DNA of 64,000 nt, from assembly GCA_037501455.1 (NCBI GenBank), contig CM074857.1, positions 106,363,501 to 106,427,500 of the forward strand, read 5' to 3'. This document shows positions 23,751-33,832 of this stretch, in pieces. The notes below the pieces were generated by a model. It searched no databases and was not told the DNA's origin. It was given only the letters and a program-made list of their open reading frames with translations. Both the position numbers and the translations under genes were made by a program. The stretch comes from Lantana camara. Its lineage: Eukaryota > Streptophyta > Magnoliopsida > Lamiales > Verbenaceae. The stretch's first letter is position 1, and each line of letters starts with the position of its first letter.

Positions 23751-24344
23751 TGACGTGGCACGTACCCGCTGTCGATCTAAGCCAATCACCTTGCCCCACG
23801 TGGACGATCGAAGGTCAAGCCTCGCTCGAGGACCACACTTCGACCGTCCTACTCAGAGGCCCATTTACCCCGCAAGAATTACCTCACAAGCGAATCGACC
23901 CAGATGCTCGGACTTATCGCATATGTCGAGATCGACCGATCATCTCCGACTGACCAGCGCATCATTCCACTAGCATAGTGGCCGACCGAGCATTTAATGC
24001 GAGGCCTTAATGGGGCACCTGTCAGCTCCCCATGCCGCCACGTCGATGCGGTAACTTCTCTGTCCTCTCCATATAAATACCCCCTCCTCATTTATTGCAC
24101 GGTAAGTTTTTCCACCTAACTCTTTTCACCACTCAATCTCCTCGATCGTCTCCACCGATCCTGACTTGAGCGTCGGAGTGCCAATCCGGGTATCACACCC
24201 ATCTTCCCCGAGTTGGCCCCGGAGCTCACGTTTGTCGACCTTTGCAGAATTCGAGCAGTCAGACGGCCGTTTCCCCCATCAACAAATAGAGTGACCGCGT
24301 CGGATCTCTCGATCAATCATCAAGCAGAGATTTTGGCTCGATCA
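23751..24344 (+). repeat. 5' LTR of Tat element A
   Basis: 594 bp, TGACGTGGCACG to GGCTCGATCA. Carries ACGT-core words (TGACGTGG at 23751, CACGTG at 23797, CCACGTCG at 24038) and a TATA box at 24072-24079. Equal to 33833-34426 by eye. Confidence 0.95.
24072..24079 (+). promoter_or_regulatory. TATA box of element A LTR promoter
   Basis: TATAAATA followed by a C-rich, then T-rich leader, about 270 bp before the LTR end. Repeated in the 3' LTR at 34154-34161. Confidence 0.7.
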
Positions 24345-24346
24345 TT

Positions 24347-24362
24347 TGGCGCCGTCTGTGGG
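24347..24362 (+). other. Primer-binding site of element A
   Basis: TGGCGCCGTCTGTGGG begins two bases after the LTR. The first eight bases match the acceptor end complement of tRNA-Asp-like primers used by Tat/Athila elements; the remainder differs, so the exact tRNA is uncertain. Elements B and C carry the same site. Confidence 0.8.
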
Positions 24363-24386
24363 AAGCGCAACAGGAAGCCATCAAAC

Positions 24387-25484
24387 ATGACTACTCGGAA
24401 CGTCACAAGCAACCGTCTATTTGACGAAAACGGTCGGGAGGTCATTCCTCAAGTTCCCTTACAAGTCGTTATCCCCCCTTCCCTTCCGACACAGCTAGTC
24501 TACTCGACGCCCGAGATAGAAAAATACTTGAAAGCTTGTCGCGATGAGGCCGTGGCCGCGGCCGCTGAGGGGAGAGAACCCCGTATGCCAGAATGCCCGG
24601 AGGCTCGCCCGATGGAAATACTTCAACCCCCAATAAGTCATCCGGGATACCTGCAACCGGTTCAGTACCCTCCGCCCGGAACATATTGGGCTGGAATTGG
24701 GCAGAATGTGCAGCCTCAGCTCCCCCGACAACAACCATTACCCTCTCAAGGGAATATACGCAAGACAGTTCAGGACAGGTTATCATTCCGACCCGAGGAA
24801 GAGGTCGACTCTAGAACTCCAACTGACACCAGAATACATCGGGGCGGCAATCGTCGGGAGGAGGATGAGTCGCAGCAAAAAACTCGATTATCTCGTCCCA
24901 GTGGGAGACATGGCGATCGTAGACTGTCTGGATCCCAAAGAGATCGAAGCCCTACTCAACGCAACTCACCCCCGCATGGATCGAACGGCGTCTTTAACCG
25001 ACTGGGCCCACGCGGTCGGGCTAATCAGATCAGACGATCGAACAGGGGTCGCATCGTGAGGTCAGACGACCTTCGAAATCAAATACCTCCGCGTTCCAAT
25101 CGACCGGATAATCGACAGAGGAATGAAAGCCAGGGATCCTTTAGCCGATCGCCCCGCCGATCACACTCCGTCAGGCGTGAACGCTCTAGATCACCCCGAC
25201 GCACACCGTCGGACCCAAGGCATGTCCGCCCATGGAGGTATCGCAGTGAGAGAGAGGCTCAGTCCCCATTTTGTGACTCGATCATTGAGTCCACTACTGA
25301 TGAGAAAATCCCTACCGGACTACCCGTATATAACGGATCGACTGACCCAGAAAAGCATGTATCGCGCCTCGAAATGCAACTCAGCATGTTTGGACATTCG
25401 CCTAACATCTGGGCCAAGATCTTTGTTACCACTCTCGATGGCCCCGCTCTTGAATGGTTTTCGAGGCTCCCCCCCGATCGATAA
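24387..25484 (+). CDS. Gag N-terminal part, element A
   Basis: Start taken at ATG 24387 (MTTRNVTSNRLFD), the first ATG after the PBS; the frame is open further upstream into the LTR but that is not needed. The product has a proline/glutamine-rich segment, then a long R/S-rich basic region, then the capsid-like domain ending FVTTLDGPALEWFSRLPP. Here the frame meets a run of seven C (25469-25475) and stops nine bases after it. The rest of gag continues in the -1 frame within the next feature. This could be a one-base loss in the C run or a slip site. Confidence 0.85.
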   Translation: MTTRNVTSNRLFDENGREVIPQVPLQVVIPPSLPTQLVYSTPEIEKYLKACRDEAVAAAAEGREPRMPECPEARPMEILQPPISHPGYLQPVQYPPPGTYWAGIGQNVQPQLPRQQPLPSQGNIRKTVQDRLSFRPEEEVDSRTPTDTRIHRGGNRREEDESQQKTRLSRPSGRHGDRRLSGSQRDRSPTQRNSPPHGSNGVFNRLGPRGRANQIRRSNRGRIVRSDDLRNQIPPRSNRPDNRQRNESQGSFSRSPRRSHSVRRERSRSPRRTPSDPRHVRPWRYRSEREAQSPFCDSIIESTTDEKIPTGLPVYNGSTDPEKHVSRLEMQLSMFGHSPNIWAKIFVTTLDGPALEWFSRLPPDR

Positions 25485-28400
25485 CCTCCTACAAGGTACT
25501 CGTCGATCGATTCAAGGCTCAGTTCTCGTCCATGAAGGGAGACAAGCTTCCGCCGACCTACTTATACACCGTCAAACAAGCTCCCGGTGAATCACTGCGA
25601 GATTTCTTCACTCGTTTCTCGCAAGCTGTGGTCAAAACGGAAGAACCAAGCATCGATCTTTTGAGACCCATTGTCCACAAGGCCCTAGTCAACATCGAGG
25701 CTGCTCGGTACATCTTCCTACAGAAACCCAAGAATTTGGCGGACATCCAGGCCGCCGCTTGCGACTGGATGCAACTCGAAGAACTGGAGAGTTCTCAAAG
25801 GAGCCCGATACCCAATAGAAAAGCAGATATCCATCGACCAATTAAGCAGGAGGTCCGACCCAGGCCAGAAGGTCCAACTGGGCCTACCCCCCGAAAACAT
25901 TACACCCAGCTGACGCGCCCGCTCGATGAAATCTACAATGTTATCGATCCTTCTCTGCTGAAAAAACCTAAGCCGATGCGGGACACTCCCAAGAATCGCG
26001 AGAGCAGCAAATTTTGTAACTTCCACCAGCAGAAAGGCCACAACACTTCTGAGTGTAATGCTTTGCGAGATGAGGTCGAACGACTGATCAAAGGGGGCCT
26101 CCTCCAGGAGTTCGTGAAAAAAATGGATGACCATGCTCGAAACCGAGATCACCCCGACCGGTCGCCACCCAAACAAAGGCAGGCTAAGCCACCGACGGAA
26201 AGAGACCCTCACAACCGACCATGCCTCGGTCGGATTGACATGATTTCAGGAGGACCTTCAGGTGGAGATTCAAGATCCGCTCGGAAAAAGACGCGACGGG
26301 CCGCTGCTCAAGGATTCTGTAGTCCCCGAGAAGTGATGAATATTCGGCCGGAGGACGCATGGATCAACAAAGATATAGTGTTTAACGAGAATGATGTAAT
26401 AGACCTACCGGGACGCTCGAGCGAAACACCTAGTTGTCCTATGGTTGTCACGCTCGACGTCGCCAACTTTGCTGTATCTCGCACTTTAATCGATAATGGA
26501 AGCTCGAGCAATATTATCCTTTATTCGACTCTTGTTCGTATGAATTTACACGATAAATTGCTCCTAGATCCCATTCGAACCCCTCTCACAGGATTCGGAG
26601 GTGCAGAAGTATACACCAAAGGTCGAGTTCGGCTAATCACTTCCATGGGCACCTTGCCCCGACGGGCAACTCGTGAGATCGAGTATCTTGTCGTCGAAAT
26701 GCCCTCTGCATATAACATTATCTTTGGTCGACCAGGACTCATCGATTTTCGAGCGGCCATATCCACCTATCATCAAATGGTCAAGCTACCCACTCCAGCC
26801 GGGGTCGGCGAATTGAGGTGTGACATACCGACCGCCTGGAGTTGCTACTCTATCTCGTTGGACAAACCCAAGCCTTCTTCGGAGAAGCACGTCCCTCTGT
26901 CGATCGACGATCCTTTCATCGAGGGTGAGTTCGAGGACCCGGGAGCCATCGACCCTGAGAATTCACGGAAGATGAGTTCTTCCCATGCGGCAAAAAGAAA
27001 GAAGCAAGAAGACAAAAAGCTCGAGCCCACAGGAGAACTCGAAGAAATTCAACTAATTCCAGGGCAAACTGAAAAGATCACTCATATTGGAGCTGGTCGG
27101 AAAGGAAAAGAACAGTGCATGCTCATTCAGTTCCTGCGGGACAATCTCGACGTTTTCGCGTGGAGTGCTTCTGATCTAGTGGGAGTGGACAGGAAAGTGA
27201 TCGAACATCACTTGAATGTTGATCCCTCCCACAAACCAGTCAAGCAAAAGCTACGCTCACAGAGTGACTCCCGAAATGCCATCATCGAGGCAGAAGTCAA
27301 CAAACTTCTGGACGCCCAATACATCCTGCCGATCCAATACGTCGAATGGCTGTGCAATGTCGTCCTCGTACCCAAACCAGGAGGGAAATGGCGAATGTGT
27401 AATGACTTCACTGACTTGAATAAAGCGTGCCCGATGGATCCCTATCCATTACCTCGGATCGACCAGCTGGTCGACTCCACGGCCGGATGCGAACGATTGA
27501 GCATGATGGACGCCTTTCAAGGATACTACCAAATCTTCATGGCCCTAGAGGATCAACCCAAAACCGCTTTCATAGTATTCAATGGCATTTACTGCTTCAA
27601 AGTTATGCCGTTCGGTCTCAAAAATGCGGGCGCTACGTACCAGAGGATGATGAACAAAGTTTTCGAGTCTGAAATCGGGGATACCATCGAAGTATACGTC
27701 GACGACATGTTGGTAAAAAGTGAAAAAGCAGCCGACCACCTGGACCACTTGACAAGGGCTTTCAACCTCCTTCGAAAGTACAACTTAAAACTTAATCCTG
27801 CCAAATGCACCTTTGGGGTCGACGGTGGTAAGTTCCTCGGATACATGGTCAGCCAAAGAGGGATCGAGGCCAACCCCGCAAAGATAAAGGCCATTCAATT
27901 CTTACCAGCCCCCAACTCGATCCGCGAACTACAGAGACTGGTGGGTCGGATAATATCCCTTAACCGCTTTATAGCCCGATCATCGGAAAAGAACTTGCCA
28001 TTCTTCAAAATCTTGCGAGACATCAAGAATTTCGAATGGACTCCGGAGTGCAACCAAGCTCTTGAAGACCTAAAAAAGTACCTCACCTCCCCCCCTCTGC
28101 TTGCGAAGCCCATCGACGGGGAGACCTTATATCTGTATCTAGCTGTGTCAAGCGAGACCATCAGCTCGGTACTCGTCACCATTCGAGATCGCAAGCATCT
28201 CCCCGTGTATTACGTCAGTAAGGTCCTCCATGGACCGGAGATACGATATCTCGAGATCGAAAAATTTGCTCTAGCCGTAGTTCATGCTTCCCGTAAACTC
28301 CGACCGTACTTCCAGGCGCATCCGATCGTAGTCCTCACCGATCAGCCATTAAGAACCGTTATGGACAAACCAGAAGTTTCAGGTCGACTCACAAAGTGGA

Positions 28401-30235
28401 CGATCGAGCTCGGACAGTTCGAGGTTACCTATCGACCCCGGGTGGCATACCAGGCCCAGATCTTAGCCGATTTCTTGGTTGAGAAAGACCCACACTCCAC
28501 AGTAAAGAGTGACCCAACCGTTTGGACCCTCTCAGTCGATGGCTCCTCAACCTCTTCTGGGGGGGGTGCCGGGATATCCATCATTGGTACAAACGGCCAG
28601 CAGGTCGAGTACGCCATCGCCCTCGAGTATCCTGCAACAAACAATGAGGCTGAGTACGAAGCTCTTTTAGCGGGTCTAAAAATTGCAAAGATGCAGAACA
28701 TAAAAAAACTCCGAGCTTTAACCGATTCCCAATTGGTTGCTAGCCAAGTCAAGGGCGAATACGAGGCTCGAGAGGAGTCTATGATCAAATATCTCGCCTT
28801 GGCCAGAAAGGCAATCACTGAGTTCGAGGAGTTCGAAATCTCCCAAATCCCTCGAGAGGAAAACGGTCGAGCCGACGCCCTTTCTAGATTTGCCAGTGGT
28901 TCGCTCGGCACCCAAGATCGGACCATCACCTTCATGACCTCATCAACTCGGTCGATAGATCACACTCCACCCGAAATCAACTCTATCGATGCGGCTGAGC
29001 CGTGTTGGCTCGATAACATCGTCTTATATCTTCGAGATGGCACCCTACCCGAGGATTTGACCGAAGCAAGGAGACTCAAGCAACGCTCGTTGAGCTATAT
29101 GCTGGACCAGGAGGGTCGTCTATACAAACGTTCATTCATCGGTCCGACTAAACGGTGCCTTCGACCATCGCAGGGTCGAGAAGTTCTAGCCGAAATCCAT
29201 GAGGGATCCTGTGGAAATCATACTGGGGGGCGATCTCTAGCCCTGAAGGTATCTCGGTCTGGGTTCTTCTGGCCTAACCTACGCAAGGATGCACTCGACT
29301 TTGTGAGGAAGTGCGACCGTTGTCAGAGGCATGCCAATTTGACCCATCAGCACCCCTCACACATGATTCCGATCGAGTCATGCTGGCCCTTTGAGCAATG
29401 GGGAATCGACATAATTGGGCCTTTTCCGATAGCAACCCGACAAAGGCAGTTCGTCATTGTAGCGATCGATTACTTTTCTAAATGGGTCGAGGCGTTGGCA
29501 GTAGCAAAGATTACCTTCTACTCCTTACAGGACTTCCTCTGGAAACACATCATCACTAGATTTGGTGTACCTCGAATCATAATATGCGATAACGGACCAC
29601 AGTTCCGGAGTTCAAGTTTTAGGACCTATTGCTCCGACTTTAAGATCGATCAAAGATTCACCTCGGTCGGACATCCCCAAGCCAACGGTCAGGTCGAGGT
29701 TACCAATCGAACCATCATACAGAATCTGTGTACGCGACTCGAAGCGAAGAAGAGCCATTGGGTCGATGAACTTGAAGGCGTCCTTTGGGCGTATCGAACC
29801 ACCCCTCGAATCCCCACGGGACAAACACCTTTCGCCATGGTATATGGCTCGGAGGCCATGATCCCGGCTGAGATCCTGCATCAGTCTCCCCGGGTGGCTC
29901 ACTTCCAGCGTGGTCAGAATAATGAACTAAGGGCTTTCGATCTTGACACCATAGATGAAACTCGAAGAAAGGGAAACATGAAGATGCAACAGTATCGAGC
30001 TACGACTGCTCGGGCCTACAATAAAAACCTGAGGCCTCTCCACTTTCAAGTCGGGGATCTGGTCCTCAAAAGGGTCGAAGTTACCAAACACGTAGGAAAG
30101 CTCGATGATAATTGGGAAGGACCCTACCGTATCGTCGAAATAGGTAAAAATCGGGCGTATCATCTCGAGGACCTCGATGGACTCCCGCTTCCTCGGTCAT
30201 GGAATGCTCACAACTTGAAGAAATATTACTTGTAA
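25454..30235 (+). CDS. Gag C-terminus and Pol polyprotein, Tat element A
   Basis: Continuous 1593-codon frame overlapping the end of gag in the -1 frame; the nominal first ATG (25454) is not expected to be the real start. Order (residues approximate): gag capsid remainder 10-110; knuckle CNFHQQKGHNTSEC 187-200; protease around LIDNGSSSN 343-352 (D-N-G instead of the usual D-S/T-G); reverse transcriptase with MCNDFTDLNKACP near 650 and catalytic YVDD near 747; a degenerate first RNase H; a second RNase H starting SVDGSSTSSGGGAG near 1023; integrase with HHCC finger near 1249-1290 and catalytic D, D, E near 1317, 1378 and 1414 (last spacing exactly 35). No chromodomain. It supplies replication and integration functions. 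Confidence 0.93.
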   Translation: MVFEAPPRSITSYKVLVDRFKAQFSSMKGDKLPPTYLYTVKQAPGESLRDFFTRFSQAVVKTEEPSIDLLRPIVHKALVNIEAARYIFLQKPKNLADIQAAACDWMQLEELESSQRSPIPNRKADIHRPIKQEVRPRPEGPTGPTPRKHYTQLTRPLDEIYNVIDPSLLKKPKPMRDTPKNRESSKFCNFHQQKGHNTSECNALRDEVERLIKGGLLQEFVKKMDDHARNRDHPDRSPPKQRQAKPPTERDPHNRPCLGRIDMISGGPSGGDSRSARKKTRRAAAQGFCSPREVMNIRPEDAWINKDIVFNENDVIDLPGRSSETPSCPMVVTLDVANFAVSRTLIDNGSSSNIILYSTLVRMNLHDKLLLDPIRTPLTGFGGAEVYTKGRVRLITSMGTLPRRATREIEYLVVEMPSAYNIIFGRPGLIDFRAAISTYHQMVKLPTPAGVGELRCDIPTAWSCYSISLDKPKPSSEKHVPLSIDDPFIEGEFEDPGAIDPENSRKMSSSHAAKRKKQEDKKLEPTGELEEIQLIPGQTEKITHIGAGRKGKEQCMLIQFLRDNLDVFAWSASDLVGVDRKVIEHHLNVDPSHKPVKQKLRSQSDSRNAIIEAEVNKLLDAQYILPIQYVEWLCNVVLVPKPGGKWRMCNDFTDLNKACPMDPYPLPRIDQLVDSTAGCERLSMMDAFQGYYQIFMALEDQPKTAFIVFNGIYCFKVMPFGLKNAGATYQRMMNKVFESEIGDTIEVYVDDMLVKSEKAADHLDHLTRAFNLLRKYNLKLNPAKCTFGVDGGKFLGYMVSQRGIEANPAKIKAIQFLPAPNSIRELQRLVGRIISLNRFIARSSEKNLPFFKILRDIKNFEWTPECNQALEDLKKYLTSPPLLAKPIDGETLYLYLAVSSETISSVLVTIRDRKHLPVYYVSKVLHGPEIRYLEIEKFALAVVHASRKLRPYFQAHPIVVLTDQPLRTVMDKPEVSGRLTKWTIELGQFEVTYRPRVAYQAQILADFLVEKDPHSTVKSDPTVWTLSVDGSSTSSGGGAGISIIGTNGQQVEYAIALEYPATNNEAEYEALLAGLKIAKMQNIKKLRALTDSQLVASQVKGEYEAREESMIKYLALARKAITEFEEFEISQIPREENGRADALSRFASGSLGTQDRTITFMTSSTRSIDHTPPEINSIDAAEPCWLDNIVLYLRDGTLPEDLTEARRLKQRSLSYMLDQEGRLYKRSFIGPTKRCLRPSQGREVLAEIHEGSCGNHTGGRSLALKVSRSGFFWPNLRKDALDFVRKCDRCQRHANLTHQHPSHMIPIESCWPFEQWGIDIIGPFPIATRQRQFVIVAIDYFSKWVEALAVAKITFYSLQDFLWKHIITRFGVPRIIICDNGPQFRSSSFRTYCSDFKIDQRFTSVGHPQANGQVEVTNRTIIQNLCTRLEAKKSHWVDELEGVLWAYRTTPRIPTGQTPFAMVYGSEAMIPAEILHQSPRVAHFQRGQNNELRAFDLDTIDETRRKGNMKMQQYRATTARAYNKNLRPLHFQVGDLVLKRVEVTKHVGKLDDNWEGPYRIVEIGKNRAYHLEDLDGLPLPRSWNAHNLKKYYL

Positions 30236-30731
30236 TTAATCGTTGTAATTTCTTTGGGTCAATTAAGCACCATATGTAAATTCCATGGTCGATTAATCGA
30301 TAAAGCATTCTCTTGTCTCTTAACAACCATGTTATTCGATCACATACTTGTAATTATACGATGCTCGTACTAATTTCTTGTATACTTCGAAAGATTAAAA
30401 GCAACTTGCCTTAACATCTTCTCGATCACTATCTTCGATTAACATGGAAAAGGTAAACGCCAAAAAACTCGAGAGAACACATAAAACAAAAAAGAAGAGA
30501 GCTTGCATAATATATTTAAAATAAGAAAGTTTACATGGGTCACAAATTTGGATTTTACAACGGGAGCAACAAACGCTCGGATTCCTACCTATTTACACAT
30601 GAATCCCGAGCCAACAACTACTAAAGTCCGACCCCAACAGTCGGAACTTCGAAAAAGTGGGTTCTCTGTCACCAGTCCTCCGAGCACGAAGATAGGGCTA
30701 GTCCATTCTCTTCGACTCAATCCTCGACCGC
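30236..30731. other. Spacer between pol and the antisense gene, element A
   Basis: About 500 bp separating two convergent reading units. No coding region was recognised; it must hold the 3' end signals of the antisense transcript. Confidence 0.6.
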
Positions 30732-33388
30732 TCATGGCCCGGTCCCTTCCTCAATGGGAACAATGGCGCTCTCCCCAAAATACTCCGGGCACATATCCTT
30801 GGGGTCGAAGGAAGCGTCAAGGTCGAGCTCTTCCGTGGCTATGTTGTCCGGTTCCCCTGCCGCTCTCGACCGAGCCAACTTCACAGCAAAGCCAAATTCA
30901 TCAGTGTCCCAGTTTGGCTCGGGAGTAGGGGGTCGGGTGACCGGATCAACTGGACGGGGGTCATCTTGGAACAGGCCGACCTTCTCTTGATCATAATCGA
31001 GTGGAAGATACTTGGCCGCCTGCACCTGAGCCAAGCACAAGTTGAAGCCCTCCTCGACATCTTTGAAGCTTGCAATCGACACGGCCTTCTCATAAGCCTT
31101 GGACTTCATGAATCTATAGACGCCTCGACGCTCGAGGTCGTTCACGGATTCAGCCAAGCCCCTCTTGCATCGCTCCAGAGCTAGCTTGGCACCCTTCCTC
31201 TCCCCCTCGATCAGGCCGCGGTTCCGCGCTTCAGCCTCCTCCTGGATCGACCTAGCCACCCGATCCTCGGCCACCTTCAACTTTTTCTCGACCTGAGAGA
31301 GATTTGTTATGGCGTCCAAGAGCTCACGGTCGAGTTTCTCCTTGTCTTTGGTGGCCTCGGCCAGCTTCTTATCTTTCTCCTCCAACTCGACCCTCATCAT
31401 CTCCACCTGCCGCTCGGCCTTCGCCCTCAACTGCCGATGCACCCACCCCCTTCGAGCCACCTGAAAGAAGTCTTGGCCCATCTGCAAAACATCATCGACC
31501 ATTAAAAAAAAAAAAACTCCGACCCAACACATGAAATAATTTCTACAGATATAATTCCTATCGACGCTTACCGCAAAGTACTTCTGGACCCAAGACGCCT
31601 CGATCTCGTCGTCGGAGAGCGCCATCCTCTCCTTGTGATCTACCGTCGTCTGGATCGAGCTATAAAGGGCTCCGAGCGCCTGGTAGTCTTTGGGAGCTGT
31701 CCCGACCCGTCGGGACTCGCCTCTCTCGTTAACGCTCGCCAGGCCGCAAGGGAAATGGGGTTCCTCGAGAATTGGATAATCGAAGAATAGCTTTCTCTCC
31801 TCTTCGCTCGATTTCCATTGAACCGCACTCGAGGGCCCCGAGCCAGGCCTTCTCACCCCAGCCAAGATGCTGGCCACATTTCGAGGCACTATTGCCCCTC
31901 GACCTTGATTCGGAGGGGTCGAATAGGCCCCTACCTGGACCTCAACGATCGGCCCAAGCGCCGGTGGCATCGGAAGCAGGGGGCTCTTCTCTCGACCCGT
32001 GTTTTTAACGGCCCCGGCCCCAGACTTGGCCTGGCCTTTTGTTTTTTGCTTTTTTGGATTGGGGGGCTCCATGGTCCTTGTCGGTGGAAGAGCCCCGACC
32101 TCTCTTCTCAGGAGCGTCCTTGGTCCTCAATGCCAGAACGTCCGGGAGCGCCTCGACCGTTGCATCGGTCGATGCAGACGTCTCGGCTTGAGTAGGAGGG
32201 GGCATCTTCTTCTTCTCGGCCGCCTTCTTTAGCTCGGCCATCTCCTTCCTCCTGGCATTCAGTGCAGCCGACATAATGTATTGCTCTGCACAAAAAGACG
32301 CTCGATTAAAAAACAAAACGACAACAACAAAAGCAAGCATAAAGGAAAAACAAGGGTCGAAATGTCTCGGGGGATTCGTTCGGAATACCAGGGTCGAAGT
32401 GTTTTCTAACTCCTGGCGCGAGCCCCAGCTCGATTAACGATTGTGGAGCCACCATATCCTCCGACTCCACACTTCCCATCTTCCTCAAGGCAGCCATCAA
32501 GGTGTTGGGCCAACCCGGATGCCCCCTCGGAAGGTCCGATCGAGCAACCCAGCTCCATCCAGGGTACTTCAGACCGGGCCACCCCTTCTCACTTTCGATG
32601 AAAACGAATCTTTGCTTCCATCCCTTGCCATTCGATGAGGTAGGCGACCTAACAATCCGATAATTACTCTTCGATTGCAGCTGAATGTATCCCGGGCCAG
32701 ACTTCGAGGTCTCGGTCGTTAAGCCGGCTTGGAAGATCTCGGAAATGCAATAGATGTTGACCTTCATTCCCAAGCATTTCAACAAGGCCCTCAATCCGTT
32801 CACCATGGCGTAGGAGTTGGGCATCAACTGCAATGGGCTAATCCTAAGGGTATTGAAGAAACCGACCATCTCCTCGGGAATGGGCACCCTAAACCCATTT
32901 TTAACCGCCAAATAGTTAACCGCAATACAGTTAGGCGGTGGGTCGGTCATGCGATCTCCTGATTGGGGCCTAATCACTCGATAACCCCCATACTCCGGAG
33001 CCCCCCCAAACAGCCAATTCTGAACCTCTCCCAGTTTGTCCTCGGATATCGAGCAGGTAATGGCTCGAGGGTCGTTTTGTAGCCAACCTCCTGGCTCTAA
33101 GTTCTCCATCTCCTCATCTTCCTCCTCCTCTAGTCGACCTGAAGTCGACGTCTCTTCTCCAGACTCCCGAGGTACTGACACCACTGTTGTCTCATCCTCG
33201 GACAAAGGCTCTGAAACCTCTACAACCTCGACGAACTCATCCCTCCCCTGGGGATTCGTCGACCTCGTCTCCATGGTCTCACCGGAATCTGACGTCGAAC
33301 TCGACCCTGATGTGTCCGAACTCGACCTATCACTCGCGGTCACCACTTCCTCCACTCCGGGGCCAGTCTCCACTCGATTTGTTGACAT
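30732..33388 (-). CDS. Tat antisense gene (aORF), spliced, element A
   Basis: Minus-strand gene opposite in sense to pol. Predicted structure: 5'UTR intron 33553-33390 (GTAACA...CTGTAG), start ATG 33388 (MSTNRVETGPG); coding intron 32388-32286 (GTATTC...GTGCAG) joining HFDP to EQYIMSA in frame; coding intron 31571-31482 (GTAAGC...TTGCAG, 90 bp) joining KYFA to MGQDFF; stop at 30732. Exon 2 has an acidic N-terminus, then a domain like the 'putative plant gypsy-type transposon' family (PF04195-like): NYLAVKNGFRVPIPEEM, FFNTLRISPLQLMPNS. The C-terminal part is a long coiled coil. One frame change falls in 32005-32066, a region with G6 and T6 runs. Such aORFs are known in Tat elements; their function is not established. 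Confidence 0.8.
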
Positions 33389-33702
33389 CCTACAGGGCAA
33401 AAACCTCATTTTCATGGTGTGGCTCGGATACAAACAAATCGAGGGAGAGGAAGCCTTCGAAGAGGGAAGTGGTACACCTCTCCCTCGAGGCAAGCGAAAA
33501 GAAAAATAAAAGGCACAGAGAAAGAAAATCGAGCAAAAGATCGGAAATGTTACCTTTTGTTTTCTGAAGATCCGAACGGTCCTCTTGTAAAGCAAACGAC
33601 CTCGAGATTCAGCACACAAAGAACTCTTTATCGATCGAAAATGGCTCGGAACTCTCTTCAATTCTCTGTCGCAAAAGTAACAAATGAATTTACAGAGGGA
33701 AC

Positions 33703-33710
33703 TATTTATA
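33703..33710 (-). promoter_or_regulatory. TATA box of antisense gene, element A
   Basis: Minus strand TATAAATA inside ttatccTTATAAATAG, about 120 bp inside the 3' LTR boundary and about 150 bp upstream of the predicted first splice donor (33553). Its position suits a dedicated promoter for the antisense transcript. Confidence 0.65.
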
Positions 33711-33819
33711 AGGATAAAAATGAGCGGGAATCGAGAAGGTGAAACGGCGTAATAATTACAGCGGGTCCCACTCTTGGGATTTGAAACGCCTCTGCCACGT
33801 CAGCCCTAGCAGATGACGT

Positions 33820-33832
33820 TTCGGGGGGCTTA
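33820..33832 (+). other. Polypurine tract of element A
   Basis: TTCGGGGGGCTTA immediately before the 3' LTR. A perfect 10-bp inverted copy of the LTR start (TGCCACGTCA) lies just upstream at 33793-33802. Confidence 0.75.

Noticed and set aside
24213..24386. Upstream start of gag within the LTR of element A
   Set aside because: That stretch spans the LTR end and PBS; the first ATG after the PBS (24387) is the natural start.
33389..33661. N-terminal extension of the antisense protein
   Set aside because: Open in frame but it spans a well-formed 5'UTR intron and has no coding look; ATG 33388 fits the splice acceptor.
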